64,000 nucleotides of DNA. Source: Streptomyces sp. TN58. Lineage in GTDB: Bacteria > Actinomycetota > Actinomycetes > Streptomycetales > Streptomycetaceae. This document shows, in pieces, positions 44,092-51,802 of the stretch. The DNA lies in the NCBI RefSeq assembly GCF_001941845.1, contig NZ_CP018870.1:372001-436000 (forward strand). Direction: 5' to 3'. Every line of letters starts with the position of its first letter. The stretch's first letter is position 1. The translations under genes were made by a program, and so were the position numbers. Below the pieces are notes generated by a model. That model was not told where the DNA came from, did no database searches, and worked only from the letters and a program-made list of their open reading frames with translations.

Positions 44092-46604
44092 CCATGAGCG
44101 TGCACCACCACTACTGGCAGGGTTCCTTCGTCGGCGACGAGGAGGCCGGGCGGCGCCTCGCTGAGCTGCCGGCCGCCGTCGAAGCGGCGCTGGCGACGGA
44201 CCTGGAGACCGAGACCGTGCTGGCCGCGTGCGACGCCCTCGCCGGCGCCCTGCGCGACCCCGCCCACCCCGTACACGGCCGGCTCGCCCCGCACCTTGCG
44301 GAGGGCGAGGACCCGGCGGTGCTGGCCGAGCTCGGCGCGCTGCTCGGGCGGCGGGAGCTCACCCGCAAGCTGCGCCGGGAGCTGGGCGGCACGGCTCCGG
44401 CGCGGCTGAACCGGGCCGATCCGCGCGAGACGGTCTACGAGGCGTGGGCGCCGGTCGGCCTGGTCGCCCACATCGCGCCCGGCAACGCGGCGACGGTCGC
44501 ACCGCTGAGCATCGTCGAGGGCCTGCTCGCGGGCAACGTCAACATCCTCAAGACCAGCGGCGCCGACACCCTGCTCACCCAGCACCTGATGGCCGAGCTG
44601 GCGGCCCTCGACCCCAGTGGTGCGCTGGCGGCGCGGGTCGTCGTCCTGCGGTTCCCGTCGTCCCGGCAGGAGTGGCTGCGCCTGATGTGCGCGCCCGCGG
44701 ACGTGGTCGCCGTGTGGGGCGGGGAAGGCGCCGTGGAAGGCGTGGCGGCCCATGTGCCGGCCGGCTGCCGGCTCGTGGAGTGGGGTCACCGGATCTCCTT
44801 CGCCTACCTGACGAGTGATGCCTGGTCGGATCCCGTGACGCTCGACGCGCTCGCGGACGACGTGTGCCTGCACGAGCAGCAGGCCTGCTCCAGCCCCCAG
44901 GTGGTGTACCTCGACACCGAGGACGAGGCCGAGGTGTTCGCCTTCGCCGAGCGGTTCGCCGCCGTGCTCGGGGCGCGGCCGCCGGCGGTGGGCGCCGGGT
45001 ACACGGCCGGGCCGGACCCGGCGCAGGACGCGGAACTGACCACGACCGAACTGGTGGCGCGGCTGGAGGAACACCTCGGCCTGACAAGGGTGTTCGCCGC
45101 ACCCGACGGCTCGTGGCGGGTCATGGCGGACACCCGGCCGCCGCTCACGGCCTCGCCGCTGCACCGCAGCGTCTGGGTCAAGCCGCTGCCGCGGAAGCGG
45201 ATGATCGCCACCCTGCGCCCGATGCGCCGCTACCTGCAGACGGCGGGGCTCGCGGGCGGCCGGACCGACATCGCCGAGCTGTCCCGCACGGCGCTGGCCG
45301 CCGGCGTGACCCGCGTGACGCCCGTCGGGGCCATGCTGGAGAGCTACGCGGGCGAGCCGCACGACGGCGTGTACGCCCTGCAGCGCTACAGCCGCCGCGT
45401 CGCGGTCCAGGCCGACCCGGTGCTCTTCGCCACCACCGCCTGCCTGGACGACCTGGCCAGGCCCGTCGTACTGCCGCCGCCCTCGGGCCCGTTGCTGGGC
45501 AAGGAGGACGTCCAGGGGCCGGGCCGAGAGGTGGCGCGCGCCGACGCCGAGCTGTACTTCCGCAGCGGCGGCAGCACCGGCGCGCCCGCACTGTCGATCT
45601 TCAGCTACGACGACTACGACACGCAGATGCACGCCGCCGCCCGCGGTCTGCTCGCGGCCGGCTACGACCCGGTCGGTGACCGCACGGCCAACCTCTTCTA
45701 CTGCGGCGCCATGTACGGCAGCTTCATCAGCTTCTTCTCCGTGCTGGAACGCCTCGGCGGGGTGCAGCTGCCCCTGTCGGCCGGCCCCGACCACCGGGCG
45801 ACGGCGCAGGCGCTGATCGACCACGGGGCCGACACCCTCATCGGGATGCCCTCCTACCTGTGGCAGCTGCTCCACGCCGAGGCGGACGCCCTGCGCGCGT
45901 ACGGCGGCCTGCGCAAGGTGTTCTACGGCGGCGAGCACTTCACCGCGGAGCAGCAGCGGACGCTCAGGGACGTCTTCGGCATCGAGGTGATCCGCTCGAT
46001 CACCTACGGCAGCACGGACCTCGGGCCGCTGGGCTACCAGTGCACCGAGAGCTCGGGCGGTGTCCACCACCTGCATGCCGACCTGCACACCATGGAGGTC
46101 CTGAAGCTGGACGAGGACCGGCCGGTGGAGCCGGGCGAGACGGGCCGGCTGGTCTTCAGCACGCACGCCCGGCGCGGCCAGGACCTGGGCCGGTACGTGA
46201 TCGGCGACCTGGGCCGGGAGGTCCCGGGCCGCTGTCCGTGCGGACGGCACGCGCCGCGCTTCGAACTGCGGGGCCGCACGGGCGACGTGATGCGGGTGGC
46301 GACGTACTTCCTCAACCACCGGAGGTTCCTGGACCTGGCCGGTGAGCCCGGTGGGCACCGCGGCGAGCTCCAGATCCGGCTCGACGCCGCGGACGCGCGC
46401 GAGCGGCTGACCGTACGGGTGGAACGGGCCGCGGGCACGGATCCGGAACGGCTGCGGGAGGTGTTCCTGGACGGCTATCCGGAGCTGCGGTCGGCGGTGG
46501 CGGAGGGGCTGCTGGACCTGGTGATCGAGGCCGTCGGCGGCGCGTCACTGGACCGCAGCCCGACCAGCGGGAAACTCCTCGCGGTGGTGGACGCCCGCCG
46601 CTAG
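44088..46604 (+). CDS. LuxC-like acyl-CoA reductase fused to a PaaK-like adenylation domain
   Basis: About 838 residues from GTG 44088 (GTGA overlap, GAAGGGA upstream; ATG 44094 is the alternative). Residues 1-465 form a LuxC aldehyde-dehydrogenase-type reductase: APVGLVAHIAPGNAATV binds NADPH, and HEQQACSSPQ holds the catalytic cysteine (C267). Residues from about 480 are a PaaK/ANL domain with FRSGGSTGAPALSIF (492 on), FYGGEHFT and ITYGSTDLGPLGY. LuxC alone is about 480 residues, so the fusion is unusual. The protein should reduce an activated acyl group to an aldehyde and also activate an acid. Its TAG stop sits in CTAG against an inverted-repeat element. Confidence 0.82.
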   Translation: MTMSVHHHYWQGSFVGDEEAGRRLAELPAAVEAALATDLETETVLAACDALAGALRDPAHPVHGRLAPHLAEGEDPAVLAELGALLGRRELTRKLRRELGGTAPARLNRADPRETVYEAWAPVGLVAHIAPGNAATVAPLSIVEGLLAGNVNILKTSGADTLLTQHLMAELAALDPSGALAARVVVLRFPSSRQEWLRLMCAPADVVAVWGGEGAVEGVAAHVPAGCRLVEWGHRISFAYLTSDAWSDPVTLDALADDVCLHEQQACSSPQVVYLDTEDEAEVFAFAERFAAVLGARPPAVGAGYTAGPDPAQDAELTTTELVARLEEHLGLTRVFAAPDGSWRVMADTRPPLTASPLHRSVWVKPLPRKRMIATLRPMRRYLQTAGLAGGRTDIAELSRTALAAGVTRVTPVGAMLESYAGEPHDGVYALQRYSRRVAVQADPVLFATTACLDDLARPVVLPPPSGPLLGKEDVQGPGREVARADAELYFRSGGSTGAPALSIFSYDDYDTQMHAAARGLLAAGYDPVGDRTANLFYCGAMYGSFISFFSVLERLGGVQLPLSAGPDHRATAQALIDHGADTLIGMPSYLWQLLHAEADALRAYGGLRKVFYGGEHFTAEQQRTLRDVFGIEVIRSITYGSTDLGPLGYQCTESSGGVHHLHADLHTMEVLKLDEDRPVEPGETGRLVFSTHARRGQDLGRYVIGDLGREVPGRCPCGRHAPRFELRGRTGDVMRVATYFLNHRRFLDLAGEPGGHRGELQIRLDAADARERLTVRVERAAGTDPERLREVFLDGYPELRSAVAEGLLDLVIEAVGGASLDRSPTSGKLLAVVDARR

Positions 46605-46762
46605 TGCTGTGGCCGGGAAGGTTTGCCGGGTCGCGGTGTTCGGTGCGGTGCATCGCAAGGCGGAGGGCCACGGCTCGTACCGGACGTACGTATGTGGTCC
46701 GACAACGCGGCGAGGTGCCGTACCGGGCGCCGTGACCCGGTGAACCCTTCCGGTCGCAGCAC
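46604..46762. repeat. 159-bp element with 29-bp imperfect terminal inverted repeats
   Basis: The left end (46604-46632, GTGCTGTGGCCGG...CCGGGTC) and right end (46734-46762) match inverted at 23 of 29 bases. Interior blocks GCAAGGCGGAGG and CGACAACGCGGC are shared with the element at 34421-34569. It begins at the CTAG stop of the LuxC-like gene. Non-coding, MITE-like. Confidence 0.65.
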
Positions 46763-46763
46763 C

Positions 46764-46850
46764 AGGGCGTCTTGCGAAACTCCCGTCTGGCTCGCGGTGT
46801 CCGGCAGCACCGCCCTACGGGCGGACGACGCCACTTTCGAAACCCGCCCT
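46764..46850. repeat. 87-bp inverted-repeat element in tandem
   Basis: Ends AGGGCGTCTTGCGAAACT (46764-46781) and ACTTTCGAAACCCGCCCT (46833-46850) pair at 14 of 18 bases. CGTCTGGCTCGC (46784-46795) matches the inverted core of the 13176-13226 element. It follows the previous element with one base between. The rest of 46851-47105 shows no gene. Confidence 0.6.
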
Positions 46851-47105
46851 GGCCGAGCCAGGACGACATCCACCGTGACCTCGGCGCGGGTCATGAGCCG
46901 AGGCGGCAGCACGGACGGCCCCCACCGCCCCAGGGACGGCGCACTGCAGGCCCATTCGGGTGTATGTCGGGCGGGCCGGAGTCCGGTCGGCGGACGAACG
47001 TGATGATCTTGGCGGTGTCATCCCGCAGACCCCCGCGCAGGCCGTGAACCGCACACACGACGCGCAGACCGAGCGGTCCCGTAGACGGCAGACAGGAACA
47101 GCGCA

Positions 47106-47639
47106 GTGTCCGAGCAAGCTACCGTCACCATGACCGACGCAGCAAAGCAGCGCATCTTCGCCATGCTCGACCGGGACCGCGACGGCGCCATCTCCCGTAC
47201 GGAGTACCTTGCGCGGGTCGACCGTGCCGCGGCCGCCATGGGCCGCGACGCCGACGACCCGGTGGTCCACACGGCACGCGCCGCGCATGAAGCGGTCTTC
47301 ACGGACATGGACGCCGACCACGACGGCCGGGTCACGTTCGAGGAGTACCGCACCTGGGCCGGACACGACGCCTTCGAACGCTCCTGCCGGCCGGCCCTCG
47401 GCTCACTCTTCGATGTCGCCGACCACGACGGCGACGGCCGGCTCACCCGCGAGGAGTTCACCCGCCTGCGGATGGCGTCCAGCAACACCGAAGCGGACGC
47501 CGGCCAGGCCTTCGACGACCTCGACACCGACAGTGACGGCCTCGTCCACCGCGACGATTACCTCGCCGGCATCCACGCCTACGTCACCACCGGCTCCTCC
47601 CCCATGGCAGCCGCCTACCGAACCCTGCCGAACCGCTGA
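47106..47639 (+). CDS. Calmodulin-like EF-hand calcium-binding protein
   Basis: 177 residues from GTG 47106 (AGGAA upstream). Four EF-hand loops are readable: DRDRDGAISRTE, DMDADHDGRVTFEE, DVADHDGDGRLTREE and DLDTDSDGLVHRDD. It is soluble without signal, like the calerythrin/CalD group of actinomycetes, so probably a cytoplasmic calcium buffer or sensor. It converges with an alpha/beta hydrolase across 52 bp. Confidence 0.92.
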   Translation: MSEQATVTMTDAAKQRIFAMLDRDRDGAISRTEYLARVDRAAAAMGRDADDPVVHTARAAHEAVFTDMDADHDGRVTFEEYRTWAGHDAFERSCRPALGSLFDVADHDGDGRLTREEFTRLRMASSNTEADAGQAFDDLDTDSDGLVHRDDYLAGIHAYVTTGSSPMAAAYRTLPNR

Positions 47640-47641
47640 CC

Positions 47642-47667
47642 ACCCCGGCAGCCGAGATCGGCGGGGT
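47642..47667. terminator. Bulged hairpin between convergent genes
   Basis: ACCCC (47642-47646), a bulge GGCA, then GCCGA/TCGGC and GGGGT (47663-47667) form a bulged stem just after the EF-hand stop. A likely bidirectional terminator, but modest. Confidence 0.35.
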
Positions 47668-47691
47668 CGCATGCGCGAGCCATCGCGAACG

Positions 47692-48507
47692 TCATGGGCG
47701 GGATGCCGTGAGGAAGTCCGCGATACGCGTTCCCCAGCTGCGGATGTCGGCGCGGGTGCGCGAGAGGTGGAGCTCGGCGCTGGGCAGATGGCGAGCCAGG
47801 GCGATCGCCGTGGACACGGGATGGCCGGGGTCGTCCACCCAGGTCATCACCAGGGCAGGGCAGCGGAGGGAGCTCAACGCCACCGGCGGGGGCAGGTCGG
47901 AGCGGGCCAGGCCGCGCAGGATGAACGGCAGGAGCGCCTCCGGCGGCGTGGGACGGAACGCGGGCACGTCTGCGACGACGGCGGGAGGACGCGCTTGGCT
48001 CCGGCCGGCGAGCCAGCCCGCGGCGCCGTCCCGCTCGACGGCTTCCGCGGCGGTCCGATTGGCCCGCGCGTAGCCTTCACGGGTCGTCCAGGCGGTCGGC
48101 GGGAGGAGGAGGACCAGCCGGGAGAAGCGGTCCGGCGCCCGGACGGCGGCGTGGAGGCAGGTGCCGCAGCCCATCGACATGCCGATCGCGTCGACCGGCT
48201 CCCTGGCGGCCAGGTGGTCGAGCAGGGCGACGAGGTCGTCGGCGTGCGCGGTGTAGGTGTAGTCCTCGTCCACGGGCCGCCCAGTGGAGCGGCCGTGCGC
48301 CCGCGCGTCACAGCGGACCAGGCGGCGCCCCGCCCGGAGGACGGGCGCCCAGTCGAAGAGGTCCATGCGCTGCTCCACGGCCTGGCTGACGAAGCCGCCG
48401 TGCGCGTACACCGCCAGCGGCCCCGAACCGGTGTCGTCGTAGACCAGCTCGGCCCCACGGTGGCGGAAGCGGCCCTGCACGGTCGGCCACGCCTGCGGTG
48501 CGCCCAT
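47692..48507 (-). CDS. Alpha/beta hydrolase fold protein
   Basis: 271 residues. LVYDDTGSGPLAVYAHGGF is the oxyanion-strand region and IGMSMGCGTCLHAAV the nucleophile elbow (serine near residue 113). The acid may be in VMTWVDDPGHPV. The place where a catalytic histidine is expected near the C-terminus reads LSRTRADIRSWGTRI, with no clear histidine, so activity is doubtful or the histidine lies elsewhere (GHPV). It ends 60 bp upstream of the AmaP gene's stop on the same strand but is probably separate. Confidence 0.8.
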   Translation of the reverse strand: MGAPQAWPTVQGRFRHRGAELVYDDTGSGPLAVYAHGGFVSQAVEQRMDLFDWAPVLRAGRRLVRCDARAHGRSTGRPVDEDYTYTAHADDLVALLDHLAAREPVDAIGMSMGCGTCLHAAVRAPDRFSRLVLLLPPTAWTTREGYARANRTAAEAVERDGAAGWLAGRSQARPPAVVADVPAFRPTPPEALLPFILRGLARSDLPPPVALSSLRCPALVMTWVDDPGHPVSTAIALARHLPSAELHLSRTRADIRSWGTRIADFLTASRP

Positions 48508-48567
48508 GGTCAGGCGTCTTCCCCCTGCATCGCCGGTTACCCCTGCCCGTGCGCGCGGCGGTGTTTC

Positions 48568-49167
48568 TCAGCCGGCGCGGTGGGGTTTGTGCGAGGGCAT
48601 GCGCAGCCGCGTCCTTACGGGGAGGGTACGGCCCACCGTCTGGCGGGCGCGTTGCAGCGGCCCGTCGTGCAGTGCCCGCAGGACGGGGCCGGGCTCGGCG
48701 TCGGGGGTGAGGGTGATGTCGAGGTGCGCTTCGGGGTGGCGGGACGAGCCGTCCATGCGCGCGCGTACTCGCCGTACCCCCGGCAGGTGCCCGGTGTCGG
48801 CGGCCATGGCGTCGCTGAGGGCGCCTTCCCGCAGTTCCACGCCGTCCAAGGCCGGGGCTCCCACGGACAGGTCGCCGGGGTGGGTGCGGCGCAGTTGTGC
48901 CAGGAGCCACCACAGGGCGAGCACGGTGACGACGGCCAGCACGGCGATCACGGTGGGCCACCACCAGACCTCGTCCGTCCAGCGCGTCCGGTCGGCGTCG
49001 TCGAGCAGGACCTCTCGGGGGATGGTGAGGGGCCAGCCGGTGGGCGGGGTCAGGGACAGGTTCCGGTAGAGGTCGAAGCCGCCCGCCAGGGCCGGCAGGC
49101 CCGTGCCGAGCAGGACGAGGCCTGTGAAGGCCAGCAGGACTCGGTTGGTGACGGATTTCCTGTGCAT
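48568..49167 (-). CDS. amaP: Alkaline shock response membrane anchor protein AmaP
   Basis: 199 residues from ATG 49167 after AGGAGCAG. Two N-terminal membrane helices (VLLAFTGLVLLGTGLPALAG and WWWPTVIAVLAVVTVLALWWLL) are followed by a cytoplasmic domain that ends basic. The pattern and its position last in the Asp23/DUF6286 operon match AmaP, which in Staphylococcus holds Asp23 at the membrane under envelope stress. Confidence 0.82.
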   Translation of the reverse strand: MHRKSVTNRVLLAFTGLVLLGTGLPALAGGFDLYRNLSLTPPTGWPLTIPREVLLDDADRTRWTDEVWWWPTVIAVLAVVTVLALWWLLAQLRRTHPGDLSVGAPALDGVELREGALSDAMAADTGHLPGVRRVRARMDGSSRHPEAHLDITLTPDAEPGPVLRALHDGPLQRARQTVGRTLPVRTRLRMPSHKPHRAG

Positions 49168-49213
49168 GGGATCTGCTCCTCTTCGCTCGCGCTTCCGGCA
49201 GTCCGGGGGCTGC

Positions 49214-49867
49214 TCAGGGGCGGCGCGGGCGTACCCGGACTCGGAGTGACGGCCGGTGGGCGAGGGCGAGCTGGTCGAGTTCCTGCAGCAGTGCGGTGCG
49301 CACATCGGCCTGGACGTCCGCGGGGGTGCGGAACCGTACGTCCGCGCGCGCCGTGGCGCGCTTCCGGGAGAACCGAACCCGGGCGGCACTGACCCCGGGG
49401 ACGCGCATCGCAGCATCACGCATCCGCAGTTCCGCGGCCTTGCGGTCCAGAACGGCATGCATCTGCGCGGCGGGGGTCTTGAGAGGCAGGCGGTGGCGCA
49501 GGCCGGGGGTGAGGGCCAGGACGATGAGCCAGAACCCCAGGACGGCGAGGACGGCGCCGCCGGCCTGTACGAGGGTGTCGTCCAGCGGGCGGGAGGCCAG
49601 TTCGTCGGCCAGGTGCCTGCGCCAGGCTGCGGCGGGCTGGCCGGCTCGCACCCTGATGACGTCGACCAGAAGGGTGCCCGCCGCGGCCGCGACGGACAGG
49701 GCCGTGAGCGCGGCGGGGATCCGGCGCTCGGACCACAGGCGCCGGGAGATCGACTGCGGTCCGGTCGTCGGCGGCTGTTCGGTCAGCAGCCCCACGGTGC
49801 GAGAGGTGACCTCGTCCGCCGCTGGGAGCTGGTCCTTCTCCGCCGAGGGGCGTCGGTCGCGTTCCAT
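49214..49867 (-). CDS. DUF6286 domain membrane protein of the Asp23 operon
   Basis: About 217 residues from ATG 49867 after AAGGAG. A disordered charged N-terminus is followed by two membrane helices (RIPAALTALSVAAAAGTLLVD and AGGAVLAVLGFWLIVLALTP) around a helical loop. The cytoplasmic C-terminus carries the DUF6286-type strand VPGVSAARVRFSRKRATARAD. It sits between an Asp23 gene and amaP, the standard actinomycete order. Its precise role is unknown, but it is linked to envelope stress. Confidence 0.75.
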   Translation of the reverse strand: MERDRRPSAEKDQLPAADEVTSRTVGLLTEQPPTTGPQSISRRLWSERRIPAALTALSVAAAAGTLLVDVIRVRAGQPAAAWRRHLADELASRPLDDTLVQAGGAVLAVLGFWLIVLALTPGLRHRLPLKTPAAQMHAVLDRKAAELRMRDAAMRVPGVSAARVRFSRKRATARADVRFRTPADVQADVRTALLQELDQLALAHRPSLRVRVRPRRP

Positions 49868-49899
49868 GCCGGCTCTCCTTTCCGGCCCGGGGCTGTGGC

Positions 49900-50292
49900 T
49901 CACCGCACCCGGCGGGGTTCCAGGCCATCGGCGCCTGCGAGGTGCTCGATGACGAGGGTGACTTCGGTGATGTGCATCCCGGTCAGACGGGCCACCCGCT
50001 CACTGACGTGGTGCTGCACGTGGCGGGAGGCACTGGCCAGGTCCAGTGGGTAGGGAAAATCCAGGGTCAGCCGCAGTCGCGCGGCGCCGCCGCCCGCGGA
50101 AACCGAAGCGCGCGGGGCGGGCCGTGCCGCCGAGGCCACGGGGGTGTCCGTGAGGGCGGCCAGTGCCTCCTGTGCGGCGCGGGCCGCGATGCGGGCGACG
50201 ACCTTGTCGGGTATCACGGTGGCCCCGCGTTCGGCCGCCGGCAGGACCGGGCTGGTTGAGCCGGCCGGGCCTGCTGCAGAGTGCGAGGTCAC
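49900..50292 (-). CDS. Asp23/Gls24 family envelope stress protein
   Basis: 130 residues from GTG 50292, overlapping the stop of the DUF2273 gene (GTGA). VIPDKVVARIAARAAQEAL at residue 27 and LRLTLDFPYPLDLASASRHV...VSERVARLTGMHITEVTLVIEHL are the Asp23 core. It is a soluble protein that associates with the membrane through AmaP-like partners. It is one of four Asp23-like proteins in this locus. Confidence 0.8.
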   Translation of the reverse strand: MTSHSAAGPAGSTSPVLPAAERGATVIPDKVVARIAARAAQEALAALTDTPVASAARPAPRASVSAGGGAARLRLTLDFPYPLDLASASRHVQHHVSERVARLTGMHITEVTLVIEHLAGADGLEPRRVR

Positions 50293-50468
50293 TGCCGGTT
50301 CCGGGATCGCGTGAAGTCGGACAGCTCCAGGTCGCCCTGCAGCATGCGGCCGAGGATCAGGCCCACCAGTCCCAGGAACGCCACGAGCAGGAACGCCCAG
50401 AACCCGCCGAAGAATGCGGCGAAGCCCAGGGCCATTCCGGCCAGCAGGCCCGTGGTTGCTGCGCTCAT
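50289..50468 (-). CDS. DUF2273-like small membrane protein
   Basis: 59 residues from ATG 50468, preceded by AGGTGAG; the in-frame ATG at 50489 has no ribosome site. Almost the whole protein is one or two hydrophobic helices (LLAGMALGFAAFFGGFWAFL, then LVAFLGLVGLILGRML) with a charged tail. This is the small membrane member usually found with Asp23 genes. Confidence 0.75.
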   Translation of the reverse strand: MSAATTGLLAGMALGFAAFFGGFWAFLLVAFLGLVGLILGRMLQGDLELSDFTRSRNRQ

Positions 50469-50510
50469 TTCACTCACCTGAATTTCCATCGGTTGACGCG
50501 GAGAAAGAGG

Positions 50511-50993
50511 TCACTGCACACGTCCTTCGCCTTCGTCGTTGCCGTCTTCCTCGTCAGGGAGGTGGACGTCGTCGACGGCGATGTTGACCTCGACGACCTC
50601 AAGGCCGGTCATGCCTTCCACGGCTGTGATGACGCTGGTGCGGACGTCGGCGGAGATGTCCACGATGGGGACGCCGTACTCCACGACGACGTCGAGGTCG
50701 ACGGCAGCCTGGCGTTCGCCCACCTCGACCTTGACCCCGCGGGAGACGTTGGGACGGCCGCCTGAGACCTTGTCGGTCACCGCGCCGAGCGTGCGGGCCA
50801 TGCCGCCGCCGAGGCTGTGGATGCCCGGTACCTCGCGGGTGGCCATGCCCGCGATCTTCTCGACCACGCTGTCGGCGATGGTCGTGCGTCCCCGCGTCTC
50901 GGGCGCCGTGCCGGGGCCGGTCCGGCCGGTGAGGGTCTTGCCCACCGGGGGTGACACGCTCCCGCCCGAGGCGGGGCTGCTGGTGTCCGACAT
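50511..50993 (-). CDS. Asp23/Gls24 family envelope stress protein (first gene)
   Basis: 160 residues from ATG 50993 with GGAGG five bases upstream. The domain runs TTIADSVVEKIAGMATREV to VVEVNIAVDDVHLPDEEDG: the classic IADSVVEKIA start, GGRPNVSRGVKVEVGERQAAVDLDV and GMTGLEVVEVNI. The acidic tail is family-typical. It leads the minus-strand operon asp23-DUF2273-asp23-DUF6286-amaP, divergent from an ECF sigma gene across 155 bp that likely holds both promoters. Confidence 0.9.
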   Translation of the reverse strand: MSDTSSPASGGSVSPPVGKTLTGRTGPGTAPETRGRTTIADSVVEKIAGMATREVPGIHSLGGGMARTLGAVTDKVSGGRPNVSRGVKVEVGERQAAVDLDVVVEYGVPIVDISADVRTSVITAVEGMTGLEVVEVNIAVDDVHLPDEEDGNDEGEGRVQ

Positions 50994-51148
50994 GGGGGCC
51001 TCCCCAGGGTGTCCGTCCGGGGCGCCGGTGCGGCGCCCTCGTGTGTTGGACACCCCGCGCGGGCATTCCTCACGCGGCCCGCCGCACCGGCCTACGCTTG
51101 AGGAGTACGTCGGAGGCGGCGGCCCGCGTCGCAGGAGGTGAGCGGCGG

Positions 51149-51802
51149 ATGCGCAACCGGATTGGCATCTCGCCCCAGCCCGCTGTGGGCGTCCCCCCGC
51201 ACCGGGCCCCGCCGCCGGTCCGCGGAATCGGCAATGTCGGGGAGGCGCCCGACGCTGCCGTAGGCCTGGACGACGGTCTGCTGGCGGTACGGGCCTCGGA
51301 AGGGGACGAGGACGCCTTCGCCGTCCTGGTGCGTCGGCACAGTAGCCGGATGCTGGCCCTCGCACAGCATCTGCTCGGCAGCCGCACGGACGCCGAGGAC
51401 GCGGTCCAGGACGCCTTCCTCAGCGCGTGGAGGCGCCTGCCGGAGTTCCAGCACACGGCCTCGTTCGGCACCTGGATGTACCGCATCGTGACGAACCGCT
51501 GCCTCAGCGACCTGCGCCGCCGTACACGTCCCCTCCCTCTGGACGCCATCCCCGAGCCCGCCGCCACGAGCTCGGAGAGCTCACCACCCCACGTGGCCGA
51601 GATCGACGCGGCGACGGCCGCCCTGACGGCGGCCCTGCAGAGGCTCAGCCCCGAGCTTCGGGTGTGCTGGGTCCTGCGGGAACTGCATGGCCTGCACTAC
51701 GAAGAGATTGCCCACGTGACGGGCAGCAGTGAACAGACCGTGCGCGGCAGGCTCTTTCGGGCACGGCGCGCTCTGACGGAGGCGATGCGTCCATGGCGCT
51801 GA
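51149..51802 (+). CDS. ECF-type RNA polymerase sigma factor
   Basis: About 217 residues from ATG 51149 after GGAGGTGAG. A proline-rich N-terminus is followed by sigma region 2 (FAVLVRRHSSRMLALAQHLLG, then DAEDAVQDAFLSAWRRLPEF and FGTWMYRIVTNRCLSDLRRR). Region 4 follows (LQRLSPELRVCWVLRELHGLHYEEIAHVTGSSEQTVRGRLFRARRAL). It overlaps by 10 bp with a gene encoding a zinc anti-sigma motif and an Asp23-like domain. Divergent from the Asp23 operon, it probably directs an envelope-stress regulon that includes it. Confidence 0.9.
   Translation: MRNRIGISPQPAVGVPPHRAPPPVRGIGNVGEAPDAAVGLDDGLLAVRASEGDEDAFAVLVRRHSSRMLALAQHLLGSRTDAEDAVQDAFLSAWRRLPEFQHTASFGTWMYRIVTNRCLSDLRRRTRPLPLDAIPEPAATSSESSPPHVAEIDAATAALTAALQRLSPELRVCWVLRELHGLHYEEIAHVTGSSEQTVRGRLFRARRALTEAMRPWR

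Noticed and set aside
44088..46604. Bioluminescence operon
   Set aside because: LuxC- and LuxE-like genes are present, but no luxA, luxB or luxD homologue occurs in the window.
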